Notes: generated by a model not told the origin, from the sequence alone. Counted from the first letter of the stretch, positions 16,294-25,915 are shown. The stretch: DNA of 64,000 nt from Sphingobacterium sp. (GCA_031286695.1 JAITTY010000020.1:1-64000), one strand, 5' to 3'. Numbers and translations: made by a program.

Positions 16294-17438
16294 AATTTAA
16301 AAAATTATTACTTCCTTTAATTATTCTGATAACGGCATTTTCAACCCCATCCATAGCACAAAAGAAAGATGTAAACGTCTTGGTCCTTATTTATTCCGAT
16401 AACGGTGGGACATATGAATTAGCTAAAGAATTTGCTAAAGGCTTAGAAAAAAACTTAAATGTTCGATCGGTGATCAAACAGGTAAAGCATTCGGAGAATC
16501 CAATTTTAAAGACCATCCCGGTTGTTAATATGGAAGAACTATCTTCCTATGATGGTATCGCCTTTGGCTCTCCAGTGTATTTTGGAAATATGAGTACCGG
16601 CATGAGCGAATTTTTCTCCAAAACAACAGATCTATGGGCCAAACACGCACTTGAAGGAATGCCTGCCAGCGTATTTATGTCCGCGGGTAGCGGAGCTGGA
16701 CGTGAACTTGCCTTACAGTCATTTTGGAATACTCTTGCGGTTCATGGAATGATACTTGTTTCAAATGGCATACGGTCAAATGACAAAATTGACAATTCTA
16801 TTGCTCAGGGCAATTCTGTTTTAGGAACCACGAGTTTAGCAGGTATAAAAAATGTGCCACGTCCGAGCGTAGATGAATGCCTTCTTGCCGAAGATCAGGG
16901 GGAAAACTTTGGGAAGGTTGCAACGGCTCTGAAGGGAACGTTTCGCCAAGAATTCGCTCCTATTTCACGCACAAATAATACTGATATAAATCAGGTACTG
17001 ATCAATAAAAACATTATCCTGCCTAAAGTACCAAAACCTGCCGGAAATTACCAACCATTTGTACGTAGCGGAAACCTTGTGTTTATCAATCAATATGCAT
17101 TAAAGGATGGAAAAATACAGCACCCAGGAAAACTCGGTAAGGACGTAGATGAAAAACAGGTAAGAGAGGCGACACGTACAACAATGCTCAATGTATTGGG
17201 CGTGCTAAAAGCAGCCGCTGGAGGCGACCTTAACCGCATAAAAAAATGTGTTCAGTTAACAGGTTATTTTAATGTTCCTGAAGACTATTCCAAACATGCT
17301 GAGCTGATGAACGCTGCATCAGATCTGGCCGTAGATGTATTTGGTGAAAAAGGAAAACATGCCAGAGCATCAGTTGGTGCATCGTCACTGCCCGGAAATA
17401 CTTCTGTTGAAATACAGGCTATATTTGAAATTGAATAG
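16287..17438 (+). CDS. Exported flavodoxin (WrbA-like) - RidA fusion protein
   Basis: A 383-residue protein with three parts. Residues 1-24 are a signal peptide ending STPSIAQ. Residues about 28-215 are a WrbA/flavodoxin-type fold: VLVLIYSDNGGTYELAKEF gives the FMN phosphate loop, and AFGSPVYFGNMST and FMSAGSG give later flavin contacts. Residues about 250-383 are a RidA/YjgF/UK114 domain, ending in the family's ARASVGASSLPGN block, with the conserved Arg, and VEIQAIFEIE. RidA proteins hydrolyse reactive enamines and imines in the cytosol, so an exported copy joined to a flavoprotein is unusual. The divergent AraC gene is the likely regulator. Confidence 0.85.
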   Translation: MTKFKKLLLPLIILITAFSTPSIAQKKDVNVLVLIYSDNGGTYELAKEFAKGLEKNLNVRSVIKQVKHSENPILKTIPVVNMEELSSYDGIAFGSPVYFGNMSTGMSEFFSKTTDLWAKHALEGMPASVFMSAGSGAGRELALQSFWNTLAVHGMILVSNGIRSNDKIDNSIAQGNSVLGTTSLAGIKNVPRPSVDECLLAEDQGENFGKVATALKGTFRQEFAPISRTNNTDINQVLINKNIILPKVPKPAGNYQPFVRSGNLVFINQYALKDGKIQHPGKLGKDVDEKQVREATRTTMLNVLGVLKAAAGGDLNRIKKCVQLTGYFNVPEDYSKHAELMNAASDLAVDVFGEKGKHARASVGASSLPGNTSVEIQAIFEIE

Positions 17439-17567
17439 AATTATCTAAGGAGGAATACTGACACTTTCATACCATTTGTTATTACACTTAAAGTTTTCAA
17501 AGTGTTAAATAAGAAATGTGGAGTAAATATTTACTTTTTTAGTATCTTAACGGTAAACGACCATTCA

Positions 17568-20531
17568 ATGCCAAAAAAAATTATAAGAAATCTTCAGATA
17601 GGTGTAGTACTTTCTTTGATACTGCTGATTGCGGGTTCTATAGCATCTTATATTAGCATACATAACCAGATGGAGAGCAGACAAAGGCTCTTAAAAACCA
17701 AGGAATCTATCAGTTTAATAAAAGATATTTTAAACACACTGTTAAATGCTGAAACAGGCAGTCGGGGATATCAGCTTACCGGCCGGAAAGATTTTCTTGA
17801 TCCTTTCGAGCAAAGCAGGAGTGAATATCCCCTGCTTGTAGCTAACAAAAATAGGCTTAATCTTCAAGATAAACTTCAGATTAATATACTTCATGAACTG
17901 CTTCGCACCTCAGACATCCTTATGAAAGAATATTCCTTGTTGATTGATAATCGTAAAAAGGGAATATTAATGACCCCAGAAGAACTTGTGCAAAACAAGA
18001 GAGCCATGGATAAATGTCGCATGCTCGTTCAGGAATTTATAAAACACGGAGAAGTTCAGCTTGCCCTAAAAAATGTAGATCTGAATAACTCCACCAAACG
18101 GACCGTTTTATTCATTATCTTTTCTGCAGTTGCAGCCATTGGTGTCACCATTTTCGTTTATATCCAAATAAAATCTGACATTCTACGCCGGAATAAGTTA
18201 GAAAGAGATCTGTTTTATACGAAAGAAATGCTTGAGGAAACAAGTGCAGTTGCCCAGGTGGGAGGCTGGGAAGCCAATATGAAGACCGGAAGGCTCATAT
18301 GGTCCCAAAGTGTGAGGGAAATTCACAAAACGAACACTAATTTCCAACCAACTTTTGAAAATGCGCTTGGATTTTACGAAGGAAAAAGCAGAGAGAGAAT
18401 AGAATATCTATTTAACAGAGCGGTACAACAGGGAATTTCTTTTGATGAGGAGCTACAGCTTCTACGTAATGATGGCGTGACGATCTGGGTAAGAGTAAAA
18501 GGGATTCCCGAATTTGAAAATGAGATTTGCCACAGGGTTTTTGGAATTATTCAGGACATTGATGCCTTCAAAAAAATGTTTTTGGAAATTAGCCAGAAGG
18601 AGGCAATGATGCAGTCCTTTGCTACCGATGTCCCTATTCCTTTGGCAATGTTTGACAAGGCCCTTAACTACGTTGCTGTAAGTAGCAGATGGAGAGACGA
18701 ATTTAGTATGAATAATGTAGATCTTATCGGCAATAATCTATTTACAATATCTCCTAATATTCCCGAAGAAAGAAAAAAAATTTACAGTAATGCTCTTTTG
18801 GGAAAAACGTATATCGACGGGGATTTTGCGCTAAAGGTGGAAGGAAAGGAAGGAATTCAGCATTACGATCTCAAAGTCGGACCTTGGTATCTTACAAGAG
18901 ATGAAGTTGGAGGTATAATTATTTCCATACAGAATATTACAAATGCCGTAAAAATAAATGAAGAACTGAAAACTGCAAAGGAAACTGCAGATATAGCAAG
19001 CAAGGCAAAATCCGAATTTCTGGCCAATATGAGTCATGAGATCCGTACTCCTTTGAACGGAGTTATTGGTTTTTCAGACCTTCTCCTCAGGACACCGCTG
19101 AATGAAACACAGACTCAATACTTGAATTACATCAATGAATCAGGAGAAAACCTGCTTAGCATCATCAATGATATACTGGATTTCTCTAAAATAGAATCCG
19201 GAAAAATGGAACTTTTGATTGAAAAAAGTGATGTGTATGATATGTTAAGCCAAGTCATTAATGTTATTCTTTATCAATCCCAGAAAAAAAACATCGAACT
19301 TCTTCTCAACGTTGAGCCGGGTCTCCCAAAAATACTTTTCATTGATGAAGCAAGGTTAAAACAGATCTTAATCAATCTGCTGGGAAATGCTGTGAAATTC
19401 ACAGAACAGGGAGAGATCGAGCTAAAAGTAGTGAAATTACACATGGATGATCATAAGATTGCCTTGCGTTTTTCTGTAAGAGATACGGGAATCGGCATTC
19501 CCGTTGAGAAGCAGAAATACATTTTTGATGCCTTTACCCAAGAAAACAGTTCAATCAGCAAACGATATGGTGGCACGGGTCTCGGACTAACCATATCAAA
19601 CAATATCTTAGGCTATATGGGAAGTCATTTGTCGCTGATCAGCCAAATGGACAGCGGTTCTGTATTTTTCTTCGATCTTGAGGTTCCTTATGAAATGTCT
19701 GAATGGAAAGAAGAAGATGAAACAGCTATTAAAACGGCCTTAGTGGTAGATGATAATGAAAGCAATAGGATCATTCTTGAACACATGCTTACCTATAAAA
19801 ATATCAAATCTACGTTGGCTTCTAACGGCATGGAAGCCCTAGATATCATGTTGAAAGGTGAGCGGTTTGATGTGATCTTGATGGATTATCATATGCCTAT
19901 CATGTCCGGATTGGAAACAATAGATAAAATAAAAGGATTATTAAATCAACGAAAAGAGATTGCTCCATTTATAATACTTTCTTCTTCTTCGGAAGAACTG
20001 GATATACTTACTTCAGTTAGGAAAATAGAAAATACACATCTACTGTTGAAGCCTATAAAGTCACATGATCTATACAAAACCCTTAAAAAGGTCGACCGAA
20101 GTACTGTAATAGAAATTATTCAGGATCAGCCTAAGAAAGATTCGCATGCATTTACACTAGCATTAGAAGTGCTTTTGGTTGATGATAACCCGGTGAATAT
20201 GGTCCTGAATAATAGGATAATGAAGTCTCTCGCTCCCAATATACATCTAACGGAAGCTGCAAATGGTTTACAGGCTTTGGAAGAATGCAGGAAAAAGCAG
20301 TTTTCCATTATTATTATGGATGTTCAGATGCCAATAATGAATGGCATTGAGGCAACACAAAATATTAGAATGCTGCCAGAATATCAACATATACCTATCA
20401 TTGGCGTTACAGCTGGAAATGTGCTGGGGGAAAAAGAAAAATGTCTTGAATCCGGAATGAATGACTTTCTTCCTAAACCTATACGGCGGGCAGACCTTCT
20501 TGAGGTACTCAAAAAATATATTCGTGTATAG
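17568..20531 (+). CDS. Hybrid sensor histidine kinase, CHASE3-PAS-HisKA-HATPase-REC-REC
   Basis: About 987 residues when started at the ATG at 17568, where the protein begins MPKKIIRNLQIGVVLSLILL; an ATG at 17502 is in frame but adds a non-conserved leader. Domains: a first membrane helix (10-32), an extracellular CHASE3 domain with AETGSRGYQLTGR, a second helix near 190-210, two PAS-like regions (240-350 and 360-460), HisKA with MSHEIRTPLNG near 490, HATPase with NLLGNAVKF and DTGIGIP and GGTGLGL, and two receiver domains with phospho-acceptor Asp in ILMDYHMP (about 773) and IIMDVQMP (about 918). There is no Hpt or DNA-binding output and no partner regulator next to it. Confidence 0.9.
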   Translation: MPKKIIRNLQIGVVLSLILLIAGSIASYISIHNQMESRQRLLKTKESISLIKDILNTLLNAETGSRGYQLTGRKDFLDPFEQSRSEYPLLVANKNRLNLQDKLQINILHELLRTSDILMKEYSLLIDNRKKGILMTPEELVQNKRAMDKCRMLVQEFIKHGEVQLALKNVDLNNSTKRTVLFIIFSAVAAIGVTIFVYIQIKSDILRRNKLERDLFYTKEMLEETSAVAQVGGWEANMKTGRLIWSQSVREIHKTNTNFQPTFENALGFYEGKSRERIEYLFNRAVQQGISFDEELQLLRNDGVTIWVRVKGIPEFENEICHRVFGIIQDIDAFKKMFLEISQKEAMMQSFATDVPIPLAMFDKALNYVAVSSRWRDEFSMNNVDLIGNNLFTISPNIPEERKKIYSNALLGKTYIDGDFALKVEGKEGIQHYDLKVGPWYLTRDEVGGIIISIQNITNAVKINEELKTAKETADIASKAKSEFLANMSHEIRTPLNGVIGFSDLLLRTPLNETQTQYLNYINESGENLLSIINDILDFSKIESGKMELLIEKSDVYDMLSQVINVILYQSQKKNIELLLNVEPGLPKILFIDEARLKQILINLLGNAVKFTEQGEIELKVVKLHMDDHKIALRFSVRDTGIGIPVEKQKYIFDAFTQENSSISKRYGGTGLGLTISNNILGYMGSHLSLISQMDSGSVFFFDLEVPYEMSEWKEEDETAIKTALVVDDNESNRIILEHMLTYKNIKSTLASNGMEALDIMLKGERFDVILMDYHMPIMSGLETIDKIKGLLNQRKEIAPFIILSSSSEELDILTSVRKIENTHLLLKPIKSHDLYKTLKKVDRSTVIEIIQDQPKKDSHAFTLALEVLLVDDNPVNMVLNNRIMKSLAPNIHLTEAANGLQALEECRKKQFSIIIMDVQMPIMNGIEATQNIRMLPEYQHIPIIGVTAGNVLGEKEKCLESGMNDFLPKPIRRADLLEVLKKYIRV

Positions 20532-20577
20532 TACTTTTGAAAAAATAGGGCACTTACAGTATTTTGGTTATCAATAT

Positions 20578-20802
20578 TTACTCAGGGACTAAAGATGTAC
20601 TGGGATTAAAAGTGATATGAATATCCATATACAGTTGGCAATTATTACCAGCAAAAGAGTTAGAAGATTTTTCATAAGTTATTGGCTTTGTCCCAAATTG
20701 ATCTTCATACGACATATATGACCAGTTAACTTCTACCCTATCTAAGATGTTATCGAAATGTCCCTGATTAATAGTTTTTAAGTTCTTTGGGCAGTCGTAC
20801 AT
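20578..20802 (-). CDS. Short orphan reading frame
   Basis: A 74-codon leftward frame beginning MYDCPKNLKTINQGHFDNIL and ending NPSTSLVPE. It has no signal peptide or known motif. The sequence reads as protein, but the length and the absence of an upstream partner leave it uncertain. The 230 bases upstream, before the esterase gene, contain nothing clear; a plus-strand stretch 20934-21040 is open (TITPNAFEKRLVILRKHELI) but has no start. Confidence 0.35.
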   Translation of the reverse strand: MYDCPKNLKTINQGHFDNILDRVEVNWSYMSYEDQFGTKPITYEKSSNSFAGNNCQLYMDIHITFNPSTSLVPE

Positions 20803-21034
20803 TCAATCTACTTTCAAGCGCTGAGGTTTTACTTTCAAAAAAGCCAAAGTTTTTTAGGTCAGGTAAATTGTAAAGTCTTCTTATTTTTGTAAATTATCCA
20901 TAATGGCTTCAATTTAATCGAAACTATTTTGACACAAAATAAATCGCAAACATTTACTATTACGCCAAACGCATTTGAGAAACGATTGGTAATATTGAGA
21001 AAGCATGAATTGATCACTGAAATCCCACAACCTG

Positions 21035-22012
21035 TCATTTTAGTGAACGGAGGAACTGTAAAGAATGAGCTAGGGCCTGTTTGCCAAAATCATCCATTGT
21101 AAATTGATATTCATGACTAAGTCCAGGGGTAAGATTTTTATCAAAAAATAACTCGTCTGTTTTAATTCCATTATCTTTCAATTTCTTTGCAAAAAACTCA
21201 GATTGAGGAAGAAGTGGATCAGCGTTTCCCGCAGAAATAAAAACGGGCGGAAAGTCTTTTGTCAGATAAGCCGCAACGGAAGCTGTTTTCAAAGAATCAT
21301 CGCCTTCGACATTCTTTTTACCAAAATAAGACCACGCAACTGTTTTAATAAAAAAACCTGGTGAACCTTTTTTTATAATAAGCTCCAGGTCATAAAAACC
21401 ACAATAAAGCAGTAAGCCTTTTAACTGTCTAGGGTCTAATCCTGCACTTATCTTCATAATATTTGAATATTCTGGATTAGTAATAATATTGGCTACTTGT
21501 GCGGAAATCATGGAACCAGCAGAATCTCCTGCTAAAACAATGAAATCCTTATTAGCAAAATATTGCTGATGATGCTCCGAAATATACTGTAATGCTTTGT
21601 TTACCTCAATTAATGGAAGCGGATATTTATTTTCTGGTGCAATACTATAATCCAAACAAAAAACAACGTAGCCTCTTGATGCTAGAATCTTAGCATAATT
21701 TTCTATTAAACCTTTGTTTCCTGAGATAAATCCGCCACCGTGAGTCCAAATAATTACTGGTAGCGGAGTAGTTGTTTCTGGATAATATACATCAAATCGC
21801 AAAGATGCATTTTCCAGATCATACCGCTGATCTTTAACAGCGATAACTCCGGGAGGAACCTCTTTGACTAGTGCCTCATTTGCCTTTTCTCCACCATTAT
21901 CAAATATCTTTCGGATTACCAAAGCGCCAGGCCAAGGTGAAACTTGGAATGCAACATAGATCATTACTATAATTACAGAAAGTGCGATCAAAATTTTTCT
22001 GAGTATACTCAT
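21035..22012 (-). CDS. Alpha/beta hydrolase, HSL-type carboxylesterase
   Basis: A 325-residue protein with an N-terminal hydrophobic segment (residues 5-25), so membrane-anchored or exported. It has the HGGG oxyanion motif at residues 91-94 and the nucleophile elbow GDSAG at 162-166 with Ser164. The acid is probably in SAGNADPLLP and the base is the His of GLSHEYQF near the C terminus. These match the hormone-sensitive lipase (family IV) esterases, which cut short acyl esters. It appears intact. No neighbouring gene suggests the substrate. Confidence 0.85.
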   Translation of the reverse strand: MSILRKILIALSVIIVMIYVAFQVSPWPGALVIRKIFDNGGEKANEALVKEVPPGVIAVKDQRYDLENASLRFDVYYPETTTPLPVIIWTHGGGFISGNKGLIENYAKILASRGYVVFCLDYSIAPENKYPLPLIEVNKALQYISEHHQQYFANKDFIVLAGDSAGSMISAQVANIITNPEYSNIMKISAGLDPRQLKGLLLYCGFYDLELIIKKGSPGFFIKTVAWSYFGKKNVEGDDSLKTASVAAYLTKDFPPVFISAGNADPLLPQSEFFAKKLKDNGIKTDELFFDKNLTPGLSHEYQFTMDDFGKQALAHSLQFLRSLK

Positions 22013-22389
22013 TTACCAATTATAAAGTTCATCTTTTACTTGAGCTCTCCCCCCTTCATTTCTTTCTTTGCTGAACAACTAAATTACAAATTATTATGCT
22101 GGGTTAGGCTTTTGGTTAACTTAATGCAACTAGTATCCGCCCCATAGGATAAATATACATCTGTTTAAAGATAAATATTATCTATCGCTATGCAATTGAA
22201 TTTTAATAATCTAGATTGTTACATAAATACGACTAGGTAAGGTACCCTGTTGCTGAAACACGGAACTAAAAGACTTCTCATAAACTTTCAAACAAACCTG
22301 TTCTTCTTATTTCGGCATACAATGGCATACATTAAAATTATTCGAATGCTAAACAATAGTTCACCAAGGTTAAACCTGATTCTCGCTAT

Positions 22390-22590
22390 GATCAAAATGG
22401 ATCTTTTCTATCACGAAACCCTTCCGGCAAACCTTTCCGAGTTCAACTATCCTCACGAAATCAGTCATCTGTATATCAAAAAAACTGTTCCCAGATTTTT
22501 CTTAATTGCTCAAAAATATACGGGAAACCAAAATAATTTTTGAAAACCTAGGTTTAAACTTCCCAAATTCTATGGAAACAATACATTCAC
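22390..22590 (+). pseudogene. Decayed, internally deleted copy of the HExxH peptidase
   Basis: About 22410-22490 encodes YPHEISHLYIKKTVPRFF, nearly the same as YPHEISHLYIRNAVPG of the peptidase at 7.6-8.7 kb, with about 20 similar residues before it. At 22505-22557 the bases match the other gene's region near 8645-8697 (ctcaaaaatatacgggaaac against ctcagagatgtacgggaaac). The roughly 230 bases between these two blocks in the other gene, including the third zinc ligand, are deleted. The frame also breaks. It is a dead paralog. Confidence 0.7.
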
Positions 22591-22612
22591 AGGTTACATT
22601 ACAACATTAAGT

Positions 22613-23170
22613 TTAGTCAATCGCTTTGATTGGCTCATAGTATAATAAAACCGAACCACCGCTAAAAGTTCTAGTTTTTAATAGTTTTAACACAATCCTA
22701 TCGCTTATATCTTTAAATAGAGGTAACCCCTGCCCTACAACAACAGGATAAACGCATAATTGAAATTGGTCGATCTGATTAAGCTTCAACAACTGTATAA
22801 TTAAACTTCTACTCCCAATTAAAATATCTTTACCGATTTGGTGTTTCAGCCTCAATACTTCATCTATAAGCTCTCCATCTGCTAACTGGGCACTATCCCA
22901 ATCAAGTTTTCTCAAGCTATTTGAAAAAATGACCTTCGGAATTTTGTCAATTGCCGATGCAAAGTTATCCATTGATTCTTCTCCTGAGGGATTTTTTATA
23001 TAAGGCCGCCAATATTCCATAAGCTCATAGGTTATTCTCCCATATAAAATGACACCTGATTCATTTAATAGATCTGTATAATGCTTATGTATTTCCTCAT
23101 CGGGAATACCTGATGTATGATCACAGAACCCGTCAAGTGTCATATTGAATGCTGCAATTACTTTTCTCAT
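22613..23170 (-). CDS. Dihydrofolate reductase family protein (RibD C-terminal type)
   Basis: A 185-residue cytosolic protein of the RibD_C/YyaP-YwjB group. It begins with the family pattern KVIAAFNMTLDGFCDH, has VILYGRITYELMEYW, the loop IGKDILIGSRSLIIQLL near the NADPH site, and the QLCVYPVVVGQGLPLF segment near the C terminus. Relatives are NADPH-dependent reductases, but most small stand-alone members have no proven substrate. It appears intact. It is transcribed divergently from the VOC gene, about 160 bases away. Confidence 0.85.
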   Translation of the reverse strand: MRKVIAAFNMTLDGFCDHTSGIPDEEIHKHYTDLLNESGVILYGRITYELMEYWRPYIKNPSGEESMDNFASAIDKIPKVIFSNSLRKLDWDSAQLADGELIDEVLRLKHQIGKDILIGSRSLIIQLLKLNQIDQFQLCVYPVVVGQGLPLFKDISDRIVLKLLKTRTFSGGSVLLYYEPIKAID

Positions 23171-23330
23171 TCTATTAATCTTTTATGCTTGAAATTTAAA
23201 GCTTTACATTGCCAAGAAGCTTCGCATAGGGAAAGAAATAAATATCATTTAATTATAGCTTATTTCGGAGATAAATTAGACTATCTTTATTCCTTTCATG
23301 ACATTAATGATTTACTAAAAAACAGATCAA

Positions 23331-23717
23331 ATGAAAGCCAAATTTTCAGATGTGATCCTATATGTTCAAAACGTCAAAAATCTTAGAAAATTCTATGTTG
23401 AGAACTTTGACTTTAAGGTATTGGAAGAAGACGATATTTGGGTACTTCTAAATGCAGGAAGTGTAAATATCGGATTTCATAAGATAGGTGAAAAATATTT
23501 AAAATCAATTGATCCGAACCATCAATTCGACAACAACACAAAAATTGTTTTTGAAATTGATATAGATATCGAAACTGCTAGAAAAGAATTAATTTCAAAA
23601 GGTGTTTCCATGCGTGAGATAAAAACCTTTGAAAATTATGATTTTATGCTTTGTGACGGGACAGACTCTGAAGGAAATGTATTTCAGCTAAAGGCTAAAA
23701 AAACAACAAGCATTTAA
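23331..23717 (+). CDS. VOC superfamily (glyoxalase/bleomycin resistance-like) protein
   Basis: A 128-residue protein of one VOC domain. It starts KFSDVILYVQNVKNLRKFY, the first beta-alpha unit of the fold, has VNIGFHKIG in the middle and ends with LCDGTDSEGNVFQLKAK, where the Glu/Asn-Val-Phe-Gln segment is the usual last metal-side strand. Such small single-domain members act as metal-dependent lyases or dioxygenases or as drug-binding proteins. Nothing here identifies the ligand. Confidence 0.8.
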   Translation: MKAKFSDVILYVQNVKNLRKFYVENFDFKVLEEDDIWVLLNAGSVNIGFHKIGEKYLKSIDPNHQFDNNTKIVFEIDIDIETARKELISKGVSMREIKTFENYDFMLCDGTDSEGNVFQLKAKKTTSI

Positions 23718-23798
23718 GATCAACATAGTTGAACGGTACAATGTCGCCCCTTACATTCCAATCCCCGATGATACGAGGCATTATTTAAAATAAGAACC

Positions 23799-23819
23799 CT
23801 TGATGATAACATCATCAAG
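23799..23819. terminator. Hairpin between two convergent genes
   Basis: CTTGATGAT (23799-23807) and ATCATCAAG (23811-23819) form a perfect 9-base stem with a 3-base loop. It lies between the ends of the VOC gene and the following leftward gene and could end both transcripts. There is no T-run. Confidence 0.5.
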
Positions 23820-23844
23820 CGAAAGAACGGATAGTTTAACTAAG

Positions 23845-24723
23845 CTAAAACTTATATTCTTTTTGGATTTTTACTATAAGCTTTTTTGCGTCCTCATTTG
23901 CCCACCTAAGAAATGCATTATAACCTTTAATATAGGATTCAAATTCGGCTACTCTATTATATAAAAGTCTTAATTTTTTAGGGTCATTATCCAATAATGC
24001 AATGTTATCAGGAAGTGAATCATAATCCTTCTGATAAATTTGGTCTGCCTCAGGATCGGGCTTACCAAAAGTACTCTCAACCCTCAATGATCTATCCAAA
24101 TAGGACATATCTAGAATTTCCTCCCAAAGATCAATACACTTTGCATAGGCATTATTGGCTGTTGTGTTTTGAACTTCAGCAGCAACTACCTTCCTGTCAT
24201 AATATTGATGAATTTCATTAACAAGGTCATCATTATCTACAAGTCGTAAGCTTCCTGAGTTTTCCAATTGCTTTAAAGCAGATTTGTTAAAAAGTACCCC
24301 ATTTACATTATTATAAGACCATGTCAACTGGTAGATTCTTTTGATGTTGCCTTTACCCGAAGCTGCCAACGCAATCTCTTCCCGTAATGAATCCAATCCT
24401 TTTCCCGTTGTCACATTTGCCTGAAGAGCCTGGCTAACCCGTATAGTATCCTGTTTTAAATTAACCACCATATCGTGCATGTACTTTTTTACCCTTTCTC
24501 TTTCGATTTGATGTTCTAATTGATATTCTGCCAGAAAGCTACAAAAAACGGCTAAAAACAACATCATAAATTCCCATGCGTAGGTTCGCCAGCTTTTCTT
24601 CTCGCCATGATGTGTATGATGAACTTCCATTTTATTTGGTGCTACGATTTTCGGATTTTGAATCTCATTATCTGCCGAAGCTGACTCTTCAGGACCATTT
24701 TGATTGTTTTCATTTTCTTCCAT
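23845..24723 (-). CDS. Single-pass membrane protein with coiled cytosolic/periplasmic domain, unknown
   Basis: A 292-residue protein. Residues 1-60 are hydrophilic and Asn/Glu-rich with a His cluster (EVHHTHHGEKK); residues about 65-85 form one membrane helix (WEFMMLFLAVFCSFLAEYQL); the remaining 200 residues are helical and charged. Proteins with this HHGEKK-then-helix opening are common in Bacteroidota but uncharacterised. It has no partner nearby and faces the VOC gene convergently. Confidence 0.6.
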   Translation of the reverse strand: MEENENNQNGPEESASADNEIQNPKIVAPNKMEVHHTHHGEKKSWRTYAWEFMMLFLAVFCSFLAEYQLEHQIERERVKKYMHDMVVNLKQDTIRVSQALQANVTTGKGLDSLREEIALAASGKGNIKRIYQLTWSYNNVNGVLFNKSALKQLENSGSLRLVDNDDLVNEIHQYYDRKVVAAEVQNTTANNAYAKCIDLWEEILDMSYLDRSLRVESTFGKPDPEADQIYQKDYDSLPDNIALLDNDPKKLRLLYNRVAEFESYIKGYNAFLRWANEDAKKLIVKIQKEYKF

Positions 24724-24900
24724 AAAAAACTTGGCTATTAGGTAGAATTTTGGCTATTTCACGACAATTTACAAATTTTTGTAAATGTTTTAAAATGGGA
24801 ATGCTTAATAGTTTGCTTACTCATTTATTTGTGGATTTTATGATAGCTTGTAAAACAAAAAATGAGAAACAGAGTTAAATGTATGTAACCAGATAATATC

Positions 24901-25464
24901 ATGATATCATCTATTCTACTTGTTTATCTTTTATTTCCGGCAGTTAGCAATCAAAAAAGTTTACAGGATTTTGATAACAACGCAAATTCTCATCATCGAC
25001 ATAACCAGCCCAGGTCTAGCTCACTCCATACCTGGACAGGCATCTATCTCAATTCTGGCAATCAAAAACTAACCTCCTATCACCAAATCAAAAAAATAAT
25101 TGGCTGGTATGAATTAAAAATTAGTCCAAAAGAAATTGTTTTCAGTAACGATAGCAGAATGGAAAGCGAATTCCCGACAGAATCTCCCGGCGGATACGTC
25201 ATACATTATATATGTAATTATAGTATATCAGAAGACACAATAAGGATCTATAAAAAAGACGAAAATGATCATTCTGTTGCGCCAAGAAAAGTTTCAGGTA
25301 GCCATCATGAATTAGTATTGCTTTTGACTAAAAAAGATAATAAATACTATGCAGCTTCTCCGGATATTGAAGAATCTGAAAATTTAGTAAACTCTATTCG
25401 GTTAAAGAGTACTCCCCCTTATCGATTTTACCGATTCAATATAAATACAATAAACAGACAGTAA
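24901..25464 (+). CDS. Small secreted protein, unknown
   Basis: A 187-residue protein with a weak signal peptide (ILLVYLLFPAVS near the start) and a mature domain beginning HTWTGIYLNSGNQ. Beta-rich, with a mixed charged surface; no catalytic motif or lipidation Cys is visible. The type WTGIY followed by beta strands occurs in uncharacterised Bacteroidota secreted domains such as DUF5991, but I do not assign it firmly. Confidence 0.5.
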   Translation: MISSILLVYLLFPAVSNQKSLQDFDNNANSHHRHNQPRSSSLHTWTGIYLNSGNQKLTSYHQIKKIIGWYELKISPKEIVFSNDSRMESEFPTESPGGYVIHYICNYSISEDTIRIYKKDENDHSVAPRKVSGSHHELVLLLTKKDNKYYAASPDIEESENLVNSIRLKSTPPYRFYRFNINTINRQ

Positions 25465-25556
25465 AAACCATCACTTAAATTCAGTTGAGGTAGTATAACT
25501 GTAATAAACTATTTGAAATTTATAGTACGACCTCACCCGATTCAATTAAGATCAGA

Positions 25557-25781
25557 GTGATTTTCTTATTCCTAAATGAAAAAGAAAGCTGCTTTTCATT
25601 GCCAACACTACTTGAGAGGAATCCCGTCCTAGCAATTGAAGTGGACGGTTATGCTTATCTTCCTGTCGCAGGAAGACAATCGGAACGCGACGCAACGAAA
25701 GATGCCATAGCGGAAAAATACGTTCTTCCCCTACTCCGATCTTCGACGACAGGTAGTGGTGAACGTGAAAGAGTGAAATAA
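25557..25781 (+). pseudogene. C-terminal nuclease-domain scrap of a helicase-type protein
   Basis: The segment NPVLAIEVDGYAYLPVAG followed by RQSERDATKDAIAEKYVLPL and LRSSTTGSGE matches the C-terminal restriction-endonuclease-like (DUF2726-type) domain found at the end of large superfamily 1 helicases: the IEVDG strand, the RD and K residues and the LPLLR segment are all there. The helicase part is absent, so this is the last piece of a deleted gene. The start codon at 25557 is only the first ATG of the frame. Confidence 0.6.
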
Positions 25782-25883
25782 GACTATGCTTTAGGGGTTG
25801 TGACGAAGATGTATCTGTGGCATCTGATCCTTTGAATCTCGATGAGGTTGGGAGTATATCTCGGCAGCGAAAAACAATGTGTT

Positions 25884-25915
25884 TTTGATCCTTTTCTAGA
25901 AAAAAGTTAAATTAG
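25884..25915 (+). promoter_or_regulatory. Bacteroidota-type promoter of the lipoprotein gene
   Basis: TTTG (25884-25887), a 20-base spacer and TAAATTAG (25908-25915) match the -33 and -7 pattern with one mismatch in the -7 box. The lipoprotein ATG is at 25938, giving a leader of roughly 15-20 bases. Confidence 0.5.
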
